From Prauserella muralis (GTDB lineage Bacteria > Actinomycetota > Actinomycetes > Mycobacteriales > Pseudonocardiaceae), in the NCBI RefSeq assembly GCF_003202285.1, contig NZ_MASW01000001.1, forward strand, positions 1,488,001 through 1,552,000: 64,000 nucleotides of DNA. The letters are read 5' to 3'. A model generated the notes under the pieces. That model searched no databases. It saw only the letters and a list, made by a program, of their open reading frames with translations, and was not told the DNA's origin. The translations under genes and the position numbers were made by a program. This document shows, in pieces, positions 16,848-25,521 of this stretch (positions are counted from its first letter, which is position 1; every line of letters begins with the position of its first letter).

Positions 16848-18212
16848 CTAGCCGTCGCCGAGGATGTCCTGCACGCGTTCGCGGTCGGTCTGCTCACTGC
16901 CGTCGAGACACTTGGCGTACACACGGAGCAGCACGGCCAGGCTGTGCCCGGCCCACTCCGCGACCTTGGTCGGCTGCACACCGGCCGCCAGCCACGTCGA
17001 CACAGCGGCGTGACGGAGGTCGTAGGGCCGCTTGGCGAGTGGCCCGGCGGCGACCTCGGCTGTGAACGCACGCTCGCGGGCTGCAGCCCACACGCGCCCG
17101 TACACGGAGCTGCCGATGCGTCCGCCGTCCCTTGCCCCTCGAAACAGACGGCCGTCGGGTGCAGTGCCGAACCGGGCAAGGTGTTGGTGCAACATCCTCG
17201 TCAGAGCAGGCGGGCAGGGAACCTTACGGCCTTCGTCTAGCTCTCGATGCTTCAGTGGGCCCTCCTCACTGGCTTCTCCTGAGTCTGTCCATTCCGCGCT
17301 GACCTCTGCTCGCGCCCTTTCTAGCCGCAGCTCGCCCCAGCCCGAATCGGGTAGTGAGAGGTTCTCTTTCTTCACGTTCGCTGCTTCCTCAGGGCGCAAA
17401 CCTGCGTAGTACATGAGTCCGAAGAACGCCACCAATGGCGGCCCCTGCCTACCGTATTCGCTAACGGCCTGCAGCAATACGCGTGCCTGTGTGGGATTGA
17501 TGACGGACCGAGGATCGACTTGGTGCAGGGTGAACTTGCGCTTTTTCATCTTCACGTCAGCGAGCGGGTTAGAGTCGAGCAGTTTTCTTTCGATAGCGAA
17601 GTCAATGGCATTCCGGAGCGCAATGCGCCGTATTCGTACCGTGTTTCGGGATGCGCGCTTTCCGTCCAATTTCAGATCAAGCTTGCTAAGTACTGTCCGT
17701 AGAATCTCTGTGTTGGCCAGCTCGTTAACCTCTCGGCTTGCACGTGCGGCCATGCGCATGGCGCGCGCCAGTTCAGGGTCCTCGTTCGCTTCGCGTGCTC
17801 GCTTGCTGAATGCCGTCTTGAGCGCTTTCCGAAGGATCTTGGGCTCAGGCAGTGGTCGGTCTGGTTTCAACATTGGCACGGTAATCGACATCAATGATTC
17901 GGCGAGTGAACGTCGGTACTTGGGTGCTGCGTCTGGCCACTTCATGTCCGCGTAGGCGATAGCGAAGTCATACCAGCACATCTTGTTGCGCTCGCGAGCC
18001 ACCGAAACAGGAAGCCCGGTCTCGGTGTCGAAGGCTTCTCCGTTCCTGCTGGCGGTGACCAATCCCGATCGAAAGCTGTCGGCGAGGGCGGAGGTGTCGA
18101 ATGTTTCGCCGAACTCAATTCCATTCACTATCCAACGAACACGGTAGGTGGTCTTCCGTTTGCCCACATACTCTTTGACCTGCCAGATCCGTACGTCGTG
18201 TGTTTTAGCCAC
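16848..18212 (-). CDS. int: AICE tyrosine recombinase (integrase)
   Basis: 454 aa. It is a phage-integrase family enzyme that joins the element to tRNA-Tyr and, with Xis, excises it. The catalytic domain shows box I Arg (YAGLRPEEA), then YDLRHAAVSTWLAAGV with Tyr in the first His position as is common in actinomycete integrases, then WAGHSLAVLLRVYAKCL with the nucleophile Tyr. An N-terminal arm-binding domain with basic beta strands is present. Its GTG start overlaps the xis stop by one base (TAGTG). The 3' end is 75 bp from the att repeat. Some central codons are less GC-rich than those of neighbours. Confidence 0.95.
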   Translation of the reverse strand: MAKTHDVRIWQVKEYVGKRKTTYRVRWIVNGIEFGETFDTSALADSFRSGLVTASRNGEAFDTETGLPVSVARERNKMCWYDFAIAYADMKWPDAAPKYRRSLAESLMSITVPMLKPDRPLPEPKILRKALKTAFSKRAREANEDPELARAMRMAARASREVNELANTEILRTVLSKLDLKLDGKRASRNTVRIRRIALRNAIDFAIERKLLDSNPLADVKMKKRKFTLHQVDPRSVINPTQARVLLQAVSEYGRQGPPLVAFFGLMYYAGLRPEEAANVKKENLSLPDSGWGELRLERARAEVSAEWTDSGEASEEGPLKHRELDEGRKVPCPPALTRMLHQHLARFGTAPDGRLFRGARDGGRIGSSVYGRVWAAARERAFTAEVAAGPLAKRPYDLRHAAVSTWLAAGVQPTKVAEWAGHSLAVLLRVYAKCLDGSEQTDRERVQDILGDG

Positions 18213-18400
18213 TAGGCGGCCTCCTCGCAGGAACCGAGCCAGTCGTCAAGGTCGATTCGGCGAATGCGAATGTCGCCATTCGGTAGCTTGATGCAGCGCG
18301 GTGCGCGCTTTTTAGCGCGCCATTCGTAGAACGTGCGCCTCGAAATGCTCAGCTCGGCGCACACGTCGGCAACGGTGAGGTGTTGGCGTTGGGTAGCCAT
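18212..18400 (-). CDS. xis: excisionase-type small HTH protein
   Basis: 62 aa. A winged-helix/MerR-like DNA-binding protein: LTVADVCAELSISRRTFYEWRAKKRAPRCIKLP with a C-terminal RRIDLDDWL, the AlpA/Xis pattern. It directs excision by bending att DNA with the integrase. It is coupled to int. The promoter should lie in the repeat-rich gap just upstream (18401-18577). Confidence 0.9.
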   Translation of the reverse strand: MATQRQHLTVADVCAELSISRRTFYEWRAKKRAPRCIKLPNGDIRIRRIDLDDWLGSCEEAA

Positions 18401-18468
18401 GTGTAAATCCCCTGCAGTCGCGGTGGTCGGCGGTGGCGGATACGGGTGGCTGCATGGCTGCTCCTACG

Positions 18469-18580
18469 AAGTTGACGAAGTTACGAACTTTGGGTGTGAC
18501 CTGGGGGTTTGTGGGGAGCAAAGTTCGTGGTTACGAACTTTGCTCGGCGGGTTTGCGCTGGTGAGGGGCAAACTTCGTTA
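18469..18580. repeat. inverted and direct repeats upstream of xis-int
   Basis: The 10-mer ACGAACTTTG occurs at 18483 and 18533. It occurs inverted at 18519-18528, and once more inverted with one mismatch (CAAACTTCGT) at 18569. Copies two and three make a 12-bp perfect palindrome AGCAAAGTTCGT-ggtt-ACGAACTTTGCT (18517-18544). ACGAAGTT words precede it at 18476. The sequence is AT-rich against its surroundings. It could be the operator of xis-int, recombinase arm sites or replication iterons. Confidence 0.7.
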
Positions 18581-19909
18581 GTTCGTTTGGTTCGTGGGGT
18601 CGTCGGGGGCGCGGGCGCTGTAGATCTCGGTGCCGCGTCCGCCTCCTTCGCGGCGGTGGACGCTGCGGGTGATGCGCCCGGCGTCGATGAGCTGGTCGAG
18701 CAGGGCGGTGATCTCGGCGGCTTTCTTGTTGCCGCCGAAGAAGTCGCGGGTGATGTCTTTGCGGGTGCGGCCCTGCTGGCCTGCCTCGGCGATCCAGGCG
18801 GCGAGGCGGGTGGGGGTTTGGGTGTCGATGAACAGGGCGCGGGCGGAGTCGATGGAGTAGCGCACGAGCGCGGCGGCCGGGGTGAGGTGGGCGGCGTGGA
18901 TGGCGGGTTCGCCGTCGAGGGCGGCGTGGATTCCGGCGATGCGCTTGCAGTACGGGAGGGCGCGGGAGACGAACTGGGCGACCTTGGGGTGGTGGGTGTC
19001 GGTGTTGAACTCCAGGTACAGCTCCCGCCACAGTGGGCGGGCGTCGTCGGCGAGGTCGAGCACGCCGAGGCGGCCGCCGGTGTCGAGCCGGTCGGCCAAC
19101 CCGGCCGCCAGCGACAGCACGAGGTGGGGGTCGGCGCCTGCGCTGTCGGGCAGGGCTTTGGACCAGGCGACCGCCAGCGGCAGGAAGCGGTTGTAGGTGC
19201 CGCCTGCCATGTCGGCGTCGGAGAGTCTGGCGCGGAACTCGTCGGGGGTGATGTGGGCGAGGATGCCCACGTGCGACTCGGGGGCGACGCGGGCGTTGAC
19301 GGTGAGGGTGGACAGGTCGCCGCCCTCCCACGCGGCGCGCAGGATGTGGGAGAGGCTGTTGCCCTCGCGTTTCATCTTGGCCATCACCCCGCCCCACTCG
19401 TTCTCGAAGGCGAGCAGCCGCAGATCCCGTGGTTGCGCGTCGGGGTCGGCTTCGTCGTCGCCGAGGGCGAACTGTTGGGCCAGGCCCTCGCCGGAGGTGA
19501 GCCCGGACTTGACGTTGGCGGTGACGAAGTTGCGGTCGGCCTCGGCGATGACCCGCTTGGCCGCCGACCAGGAGGTGCCTTTCTTGCCGGTGTTGGTGTG
19601 GCCGATGATGAGCGGCCACACGAGCAGCGGGTGGTGGTCGTCGCCCGCCCGCACGTGCGGGTCGCGGCCCAGGTGGACCCCGGCGAAGCACAGCAGCGAC
19701 GCCAGAATCGCGATCGGGTCGGCCTCGCTGGTCGGCTCCACCTGCCGCACGAGGTGGCCGAGGTAGCAGTCGAACACCGCGTCGTCCACAGTGGGCAGCC
19801 ACGACCGGGCACGCGAGACCGCCAGGGCGGCGCGGGCCTCGAACGTGTCGGCATCGGCGGGCACGTGCGGCGGGTGCACGACCCGCAGCGGGCGGGCGGG
19901 CATCGACAT
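18578..19909 (-). CDS. DUF3987-like replication ATPase/helicase
   Basis: 443 aa. A P-loop GHTNTGKKGTS lies at about residue 103-113, with an acidic Walker-B-like segment LLAFENEWGG further on. The C-terminal 80 residues form a winged-helix-like region (ITALLDQLIDAGRITRSVHRREGGG). Proteins of this type accompany Prim-Pol proteins in AICEs and plasmids and are thought to unwind or load at the origin. The ATG follows the WhiB gene stop with no gap (TAAATG), so it is coupled. The last codons reach into the repeat cluster. Confidence 0.75.
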   Translation of the reverse strand: MSMPARPLRVVHPPHVPADADTFEARAALAVSRARSWLPTVDDAVFDCYLGHLVRQVEPTSEADPIAILASLLCFAGVHLGRDPHVRAGDDHHPLLVWPLIIGHTNTGKKGTSWSAAKRVIAEADRNFVTANVKSGLTSGEGLAQQFALGDDEADPDAQPRDLRLLAFENEWGGVMAKMKREGNSLSHILRAAWEGGDLSTLTVNARVAPESHVGILAHITPDEFRARLSDADMAGGTYNRFLPLAVAWSKALPDSAGADPHLVLSLAAGLADRLDTGGRLGVLDLADDARPLWRELYLEFNTDTHHPKVAQFVSRALPYCKRIAGIHAALDGEPAIHAAHLTPAAALVRYSIDSARALFIDTQTPTRLAAWIAEAGQQGRTRKDITRDFFGGNKKAAEITALLDQLIDAGRITRSVHRREGGGRGTEIYSARAPDDPTNQTN

Positions 19910-20395
19910 TTAGGCGACCTCCTCCAGGCGTTGGCGGGCGCGTTCGACGGTGCGGGGGCTGATCGCCAGGCGGGTGGCGACTTCGGTGGCGGTGAGCCCG
20001 GCGCGGGTGAGCCGCGCGATTTCGCGGTCCCGGGCGTGGGTGCGCGGCCGGTGCGGCTGGACGGGTGCGGGGAGTTGGCGGCGTTCGCGGGTGGTGAGTC
20101 CGCCCCAAATGCCTTCGACGTCGGGGTGGGCGAGGGCGTAGTCGAGGCAGTCCCGGCGTACGGGGCAGTGCTGGCAGATGCGGCGGGCGGTGGCGATGTT
20201 GGCGCGGATGTCGGGGTCGCGTTCGGGGAAGAACGCGTCGGGGTCGGTGTCGCGGCAGGCGGCGTGTTCGTGCCAGGCGAGGTCGTCGGCGGTCAGGCCG
20301 AAGTCGGCCCAGGACACGACGGGCTGGCGGGTGCGGGCCAGCGGGTTGCGCCCGGCGATGCCGAGGTGGGGGTGGCGGTGTCGAGGTGCGGGCAT
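19910..20395 (-). CDS. WhiB-like protein with C-terminal HTH
   Basis: 161 aa. WhiB domain: Cys47, Cys74, Cys77 and Cys83 (ACRDTDPDAFFP, CQHCPVRRDC), and GIWGG at 95-99, so an iron-sulphur cluster is expected. Normal Wbl proteins end with a short basic tail. Here residues 120-160 form an extra HTH (RLTRAGLTATEVATRLAI, then SPRTVERARQRLEE), like resolvase or LuxR type. It sits between primase and ATPase genes with ATGA coupling, so it may link replication or transcription of the element to redox state. That role is inference. Confidence 0.86.
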   Translation of the reverse strand: MPAPRHRHPHLGIAGRNPLARTRQPVVSWADFGLTADDLAWHEHAACRDTDPDAFFPERDPDIRANIATARRICQHCPVRRDCLDYALAHPDVEGIWGGLTTRERRQLPAPVQPHRPRTHARDREIARLTRAGLTATEVATRLAISPRTVERARQRLEEVA

Positions 20396-21279
20396 CAGGC
20401 GGCGTCCTTCCTGTGCACGGGGTTGGCGGCCCCGGCGGTGAGTCCGGCGTCGACGACGCGGGCGACTTCGCGGGCGTCGGGCGGCCAGTGCTCGGGGCCG
20501 ATGAGGGTGTTTCCGGCGGCGAGCAGTTCGGCGCGGGCGGTGGCGTGGTCGATGAGTCCGGCCCCGACCTTGCGGCCGATCGTGTAGGCCGCCGAGGACA
20601 GCACCGCGTTATGGCTGCCTGGCTGCGCCGCTCGCACGCGCTGCGTCTCGCCCCGCAGTGCCGCCGACCCGTAGGCGGTGGCGTCGGCAGAGCGGACCTC
20701 AACGGGCGCTGAGTGGGCCGTAGGCAGGCGAACGGAGGCGGCCTGGACCAACCAGGCCGGGAGTTCGACCGGGTCGCGTTCGTCGGCGAGCTCGTAGCCG
20801 CCCTCGCCGGTGATCGAGCCCGGCCCCACCACGTATCCGCCCCCGGCGCGGGTGTCCACCCGCGAGCAGATCTGGCTTTGGGTGTTGCGCAGGTGCACGC
20901 CGGGCGGGCAGCGGTAGTACCAGTGCCGCCCACCCGAGGGCGTGGTCACGGTGAAGGTCTCCGGCAGGGGCGCGCCGCGCTCAGCGGCCACCGCGGCCAG
21001 GGCGGTCGCGCCGTCCGGCCCGGTCTCGCCGTCCTTGGCGGTGTCGAGGTCGATGACCACAAGCCGGGCCGGGCCGGTCGCCACGGCGATGTTGTAGTGG
21101 TCGGCACTCCAGCAGCGGCGGATACGGGCGGGGTCGGTGGTGGCGCGCTGCTCCCAGGCCTTCACGGCGGGCTGGCGCTTCGTGCCGGGCCGCAACGGGA
21201 ACACGGGCCAGCCCATCGCGGCCAGATACAGCGCCCAGTCCAGCAGCGCATCCTGCGCGGTGGTGGTTGTGGTGCTCAT
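20395..21279 (-). CDS. bifunctional DNA primase/polymerase (Prim-Pol)
   Basis: 294 aa from ATG 21279 (GAAGGG upstream). It is an archaeo-eukaryotic-type primase domain: AMGWPVFPL near the N-terminus, the metal-binding VVIDLD (Asp77, Asp79), and SGGRHWYY (115-122) with the active His119. The C-terminus after residue 250 is a helical PriCT-like region. It is the replication protein of one AICE class and would prime and extend DNA at the element origin after excision. The frame runs open upstream to 21606, but that part is low complexity (Thr/Pro) and overlaps traB. Confidence 0.88.
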   Translation of the reverse strand: MSTTTTTAQDALLDWALYLAAMGWPVFPLRPGTKRQPAVKAWEQRATTDPARIRRCWSADHYNIAVATGPARLVVIDLDTAKDGETGPDGATALAAVAAERGAPLPETFTVTTPSGGRHWYYRCPPGVHLRNTQSQICSRVDTRAGGGYVVGPGSITGEGGYELADERDPVELPAWLVQAASVRLPTAHSAPVEVRSADATAYGSAALRGETQRVRAAQPGSHNAVLSSAAYTIGRKVGAGLIDHATARAELLAAGNTLIGPEHWPPDAREVARVVDAGLTAGAANPVHRKDAA

Positions 21280-21550
21280 CGAAACCCTTCGATCAGTGAC
21301 GGTGTGTGACGGTGTGTGGCTGGTTTCGGCATGGGGGTGCCGTGGCGTCGCCCCGTGGGGAGGGAGCGGCGTCGAGGGATGCGGGTGTGTGGTGGTGGCG
21401 GGTGTGCGGCCTGCGCTGGGGGCGGGTCCCCGGCCTCCCTGGCCTCCCCGGTGTGGTGGTTTGTGCTGGTCGTGCCGGGGGAGGTGGGTTGGGGAGGCGG
21501 TCGGGGAGTTTTCCCCCGGATTCGGGGCCTCCCCGGCCCGCTTCCCTGGG
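21280..21550. other. repeat-rich gap after traB, candidate clt or origin
   Basis: No gene. GGCCTCCC occurs three times (21432, 21441, 21526), with related GGGGAGG words on the other strand (21478, 21491). GACGGTGTGT is repeated in tandem at 21298 and 21308. In Streptomyces elements TraB recognises clusters of 8-bp repeats at the clt locus, often beside traB, so this is a reasonable clt candidate. It also lies before the Prim-Pol gene and must hold its promoter. Confidence 0.45.
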
Positions 21551-23779
21551 CTATTCGTCGTCGGTGGGGTCGCCGTTGGCGTGGTCGGGGTCCGCGAGGT
21601 CGTCACGTTCGGTGAGGGCTTCGCGGACGCGGGCGGCGCTGACCTGCATGACGCCGTGGGACTTGTAGGGGGCGGCGTCGTGCTCGGCGAGGAACGCGGT
21701 CAGCCGTTGCGGGGTCCAGTCGCCGTAGGTGGCGCGGTCGCGTTCGGTGAGGCGCTGCAGGACGTTCTGCGTCTTCATGCGGGGCTGGTCACCGAGCACG
21801 GCGGCGATGTCGGCCAGCGGGTCCACCTCGTCGGCAACGGGTTCGTGTTCGGGTTGCGGGAGGGTGGCCTGCTGGCGGAGCTGCAGCGCGCGCTTGGTGA
21901 CGCGGTGCGCGTCGTCCTGGTTGACGTAGAAGCTGCGCAGCAGGCCGGGTTTGGCAGTGAACCCGCGCTGCATGCAGGTGCCGATATCGCCGGGGCCTTC
22001 GTCCGTCTTCGGCGTCAACCCGACCGCCGAGATGCCGGTCTTGTAGGAGCCGGTGCCGAGCACGGCATCGTTGCCGTTCTGGTCGCCGATGGCGAAGCAC
22101 GCCTTGTTGCTGGCAATTGTGATGATCTTGCGTGGCAGGGCGTCCTTGGACGGCTCCGGGGTGAGAAACATCAGGGTGATGGCGTACTTGCGGGCGGTGG
22201 ACATGAGTTTCGAGGCGACCTCGATGGCGGCCTTGCCGTGCTTGCCGAGGAAGAGGTTCTGGCACTCATCGATCACCACCACACGCGGCCGCAACCGGGC
22301 GTCCTTGGCGGCGATCTGGCGTGTCACGGCACGGGCGTCGTGCTCCCGCAACGCCTGCCCCCGCACGGCGAGGTCCTCATACAGGGAGGTCAGCAGGTTC
22401 ATGCACGCGTCCACGGTCTCCTCACCCGCACCCGTCTTGAGCGAGCGCAGGCGGGGTTTCATGGGCTCGAAGTCGGCGTTTTCGGCCATCACGATCACGT
22501 CGATGTCGACCAGCGGGTCCAGCATCGCGCCCAACGTGAGCGTGATCGCGAGGGTGGACTTGCCGGAGCCCATCATGCCGCCGAAGACGTAGTTGGCCTC
22601 GAACAACCGGCCCCGCACCACATCGCCCTTGATCGTGACCCCGGCCGGAACACCCTGGAAGTAGTCGGTGCAGGCGTGGTCGAGGTCGTCGAGCAGCGGC
22701 CACGGATCGACCGGCCCGGACAGCGCCCCTGACTTGGCCACCCACAAATCCAGCACGGCCGGTTTGGGTTCGGTGGGCCACACCTCGATCGGGTAGCGGA
22801 CCAGGTTGTGCGCCAGGGTGGTCTTGCGCTTGACGATCTCCTCGACCGGGCACGCGGGTGGGAGCGCGAGCTGGGCGCGCCAGCCCTTGCCGTCGATGGT
22901 TGGCGGCATCAGGAACTTGATTCGCCAGCCTTCCTTGATGGCCTGGTTGAAGCCCCGGATGTTGAGGTTGTGCAGCGCGTTGAGGATCGTGCCCTCATCG
23001 GGTAGGCCGTCCATCACGTCGCCCTCGCCCGTGGGTGTGGCCAGCCAGGAGGGCATCTCCGCATGCTTGCGGCCCTGCTGATACAGGTAGAACAACCCCA
23101 GCGCGGTGCCGCCGAGCAGCAGAAACACCCCATAGGCGGTCAGGAACCACACCGTGAACGCCACCGCGTCCACCACCGCTGAGATCGGGCCGATCACGTC
23201 GGCGATGTCCCCGGAGTTGACCGCGAGGATGATGCCGAGGACCAGCAGGAACCCGGCCAGCCCGGCCAGGCCAACCGCCCCGGCTTTGATCCACTGCCCG
23301 GGGGCGGTGATCCAGTCCATGACCCGCTGGTGACGGCGCTGCTTTTCGGCCACGTCGGCTTCCTGCCAGTAGCGCAGCTTCTCCTCATCGCCCGCGGCCT
23401 CGGCGGCCCGCATCTGCCGCTCGTAGCGGTTCGCGCCGTGCGTGTCGCGCCACCGCTTCGCCACCACCCCGGCCCCGGCCAGCGGATAGCCCAGGGCGTG
23501 GCGCACCACCGTCTTCGTGCGCTGATGCGTGGCCACGGTCTTCACCGTGCGGGCCACAACCACCACGTCGTGCTTGTAGCCCTGATACCGGGCGATGGCC
23601 TGCGCCTTCTGGCTGGTCAAGCGGTGGTACTCCTCATCGGAGACCAGCTCGCCCTCCACCACGTCGGCGTCGGACGTGGCCGGAGACTGCGCGGTGGTGT
23701 CGGCGCGGGTGGGCAGGTAGTGCACCCGCGCCAGTTCCCGGTCCCCGTCGTGCGGGGTGTTGTGGTCGTGGGTGGTCAT
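21551..23779 (-). CDS. traB: FtsK/SpoIIIE-like DNA translocase TraB
   Basis: 742 aa. Two transmembrane helices lie at about residues 168-190 and 200-230. The motor domain has Walker A GGMMGSGKST near residue 399 and Walker B VVVIDECQN near 497. A C-terminal winged-helix-like tail (about 640-720) would read the DNA recognition repeats. A single protein of this kind moves double-stranded element DNA between hyphae. ATGA overlap with the upstream gene shows it is the last gene of the transfer operon. Confidence 0.93.
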   Translation of the reverse strand: MTTHDHNTPHDGDRELARVHYLPTRADTTAQSPATSDADVVEGELVSDEEYHRLTSQKAQAIARYQGYKHDVVVVARTVKTVATHQRTKTVVRHALGYPLAGAGVVAKRWRDTHGANRYERQMRAAEAAGDEEKLRYWQEADVAEKQRRHQRVMDWITAPGQWIKAGAVGLAGLAGFLLVLGIILAVNSGDIADVIGPISAVVDAVAFTVWFLTAYGVFLLLGGTALGLFYLYQQGRKHAEMPSWLATPTGEGDVMDGLPDEGTILNALHNLNIRGFNQAIKEGWRIKFLMPPTIDGKGWRAQLALPPACPVEEIVKRKTTLAHNLVRYPIEVWPTEPKPAVLDLWVAKSGALSGPVDPWPLLDDLDHACTDYFQGVPAGVTIKGDVVRGRLFEANYVFGGMMGSGKSTLAITLTLGAMLDPLVDIDVIVMAENADFEPMKPRLRSLKTGAGEETVDACMNLLTSLYEDLAVRGQALREHDARAVTRQIAAKDARLRPRVVVIDECQNLFLGKHGKAAIEVASKLMSTARKYAITLMFLTPEPSKDALPRKIITIASNKACFAIGDQNGNDAVLGTGSYKTGISAVGLTPKTDEGPGDIGTCMQRGFTAKPGLLRSFYVNQDDAHRVTKRALQLRQQATLPQPEHEPVADEVDPLADIAAVLGDQPRMKTQNVLQRLTERDRATYGDWTPQRLTAFLAEHDAAPYKSHGVMQVSAARVREALTERDDLADPDHANGDPTDDE

Positions 23780-24933
23780 TGGTGGCCTCCCTGGCGGTAC
23801 TCGTCGCGGAGCTGGCGCGCGTACTTCGGCGCGCAGCGCAGCGCCTTGCGGATGGACTCGGCGGAGGTGGGATCGACCTGCCCGGCTTCGATCGCCGCGT
23901 CCAGCGCGGCGCGCAGCTCGGCCAGCGACCGGCCGACTCGGCCGCCGATGCGGCCCCGATCGGCCCTCGATTTTTCCTGGTCACCGGTCGGGTCGAGGGT
24001 GCCGACCGCACCCCGATCACCCGGGTCCGACTCGCCCTCGCTCGCCTCCGGATGCGGGTTGGCCGGCAAAGTGCCGGTGGCGAGCAGCCCGGCCAGCTCG
24101 CCGTCCCAATCCGTCGAGGCCGACTCAACGGGCAGGCCGGGCACGATCGCCGCCTCCAGACGGCGGCGGGTGCGTCCGGCGAGCACGTAGCGGCCCGGGG
24201 TGTAGACCAGCCGGGCGGCGCCGTGGGCGTCGATCTCGGCGACGGCGTGGCGCACGGCGGCCCGGCGCACCCGGGCGACCTTGCGGGCGGCCTGCCGGTC
24301 GATGCGGGCTTCGGCGCGTTCGGTGCGGGTGCGGCGGGCACCGGCCACGGTGAGCTGATGCGCCACCACCCCGGCCACCGACACCAGCCCCATCGCCGCA
24401 CCGGCCGACAGGCCCCGCTCCAGGCCGTGCAGCAGGTTGAGGGTGAAGTTCACCCCGGCGAACAGCCACACACCCACCTGCAGCGCCCACACCGGCCGCT
24501 GCGGGTAGCGGGCACGGGAGACCTCCACGGCCAGGGCGAAGGCCCACATGCCCAGCTCTGAGAGCAGCGGCAGCGCTAACCCGATGGCCATCCCGTAGAG
24601 GTGGTGGCCGTAGTCGGCCATCGCCGGGACCGCCATCGCCGCCGACACCAGCGCCAGCGGATAGATCAGCAGGTGCACCACATGCGCCCCCGCCCACCCG
24701 CGTAGCGCCGCCAGCTTGGCCGCACGCTGCGCGCGCCGCTTGTCCTTGGCCGCCTGCTTGGCTTCGGCACACTGCTGCTGGTGGGCGTGTTCCTGTGCGG
24801 TGGCCGCGCGCCGTGCGTCGGCCATCGCCGCCATCCGCACCGCCTCGGCCTCGGCAGCGGCCAGCTGGTCGGCGCGCTTGGCCTCGGCTTCGGCGGCCCG
24901 GTCCTTGCGGCGTTCCTCCCGCCACGAACTCAT
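23776..24933 (-). CDS. Spd-like membrane protein of the transfer operon (DUF2637-like)
   Basis: 385 aa. The N-terminal 70 residues are Ala/Lys/Arg-rich coiled coil (REERRKDRAAEAEAKRADQ). Then come four hydrophobic helices (about 83-105, 110-132, 148-170, 175-195), with WLFAGVNFTLNLLHG typical of AICE spread proteins. A basic linker and a C-terminal helical region ending RQLRDEYRQGG follow. Such proteins help spread the element from the entry compartment through septa. The ATG overlaps the upstream stop (ATGA), and its own stop overlaps the traB start. Confidence 0.8.
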   Translation of the reverse strand: MSSWREERRKDRAAEAEAKRADQLAAAEAEAVRMAAMADARRAATAQEHAHQQQCAEAKQAAKDKRRAQRAAKLAALRGWAGAHVVHLLIYPLALVSAAMAVPAMADYGHHLYGMAIGLALPLLSELGMWAFALAVEVSRARYPQRPVWALQVGVWLFAGVNFTLNLLHGLERGLSAGAAMGLVSVAGVVAHQLTVAGARRTRTERAEARIDRQAARKVARVRRAAVRHAVAEIDAHGAARLVYTPGRYVLAGRTRRRLEAAIVPGLPVESASTDWDGELAGLLATGTLPANPHPEASEGESDPGDRGAVGTLDPTGDQEKSRADRGRIGGRVGRSLAELRAALDAAIEAGQVDPTSAESIRKALRCAPKYARQLRDEYRQGGHQ

Positions 24934-25271
24934 GCGCTCGCCCCCTTCTCCCCCGTACCCGCCTGCCCGACACCCTCGGCGGCGGCGTTCTCGGTGGTGT
25001 CCGTGTCGTCGGCCCCGACGGCGGTCAGGGCGCGCCGCTGGCGCTCCGCTGTGATCTGGTTGCGAGCGCGGGCCAGGCGCACCTCGTTCGCCGCCCACCC
25101 GGCCGCCACGAGCCCGGACAGCAGCCCGAACCAGCCGTTCACGGTCGCGGCCAGCACCGTGGGCAGGGCGACGCCGGTCAGCTCGCCGACGTGCCACACG
25201 CACCACTCCGTGGCGATTTCGGTGCGGGTACGGGGGTGGCCCGTGTGGACGTTCGTGTCACGCGAAGGCAT
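24930..25271 (-). CDS. small membrane protein, putative spread component
   Basis: 113 aa from ATG 25271, preceded by GGGAGGGGGAG. One or two hydrophobic helices around residues 32-60 (GVALPTVLAATVNGWFGLLSG) are followed by a charged helix (EVRLARARNQITAERQRR) and an acidic/Thr-rich tail. No catalytic motif. Overlaps both neighbours by a few bases. Role is inferred from position. Confidence 0.72.
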   Translation of the reverse strand: MPSRDTNVHTGHPRTRTEIATEWCVWHVGELTGVALPTVLAATVNGWFGLLSGLVAAGWAANEVRLARARNQITAERQRRALTAVGADDTDTTENAAAEGVGQAGTGEKGASA

Positions 25272-25521
25272 GGCGCTCCCCCTCCCGGAAACGGGTGTGA
25301 TCATGACGGTGGTCGTAGAAGTCGTTCACCGGCCGCCGGGGCTCTCGGCTGGCCTGGCGCGAGGCGTAGCCGTCGATGCGGTGCAGCACCCCTTCCAGCA
25401 CCCGGGCCAGCAGCACCAGCGGAATCCGCAGCAGATGCAGGGTCAGAAACAGCAGCACCGCGCCAACGAAACGGAGCAGCGCCACCGTCCCGAACCGACT
25501 GAGTACGTCGAACAGCGACAT
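25258..25521 (-). CDS. small membrane protein in AICE operon
   Basis: 87 aa. A strongly hydrophobic helix covers residues 13-45 (VALLRFVGAVLLFLTLHLL). The C-terminus is rich in His, Arg and Asp (NDFYDHRHDHTRF), a possible metal-binding or interaction tail. It begins with an ATGA overlap with the 19-codon reading frame upstream. Unknown function, presumably part of the spread apparatus. Confidence 0.75.
   Translation of the reverse strand: MSLFDVLSRFGTVALLRFVGAVLLFLTLHLLRIPLVLLARVLEGVLHRIDGYASRQASREPRRPVNDFYDHRHDHTRFREGERHAFA

Noticed and set aside
21280-21606. N-terminal extension of the Prim-Pol protein to 21606
   Set aside because: The added 109 residues are Thr/Pro/His low complexity and overlap the end of traB. 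The ATG at 21279 has a ribosome site and starts the known domain.
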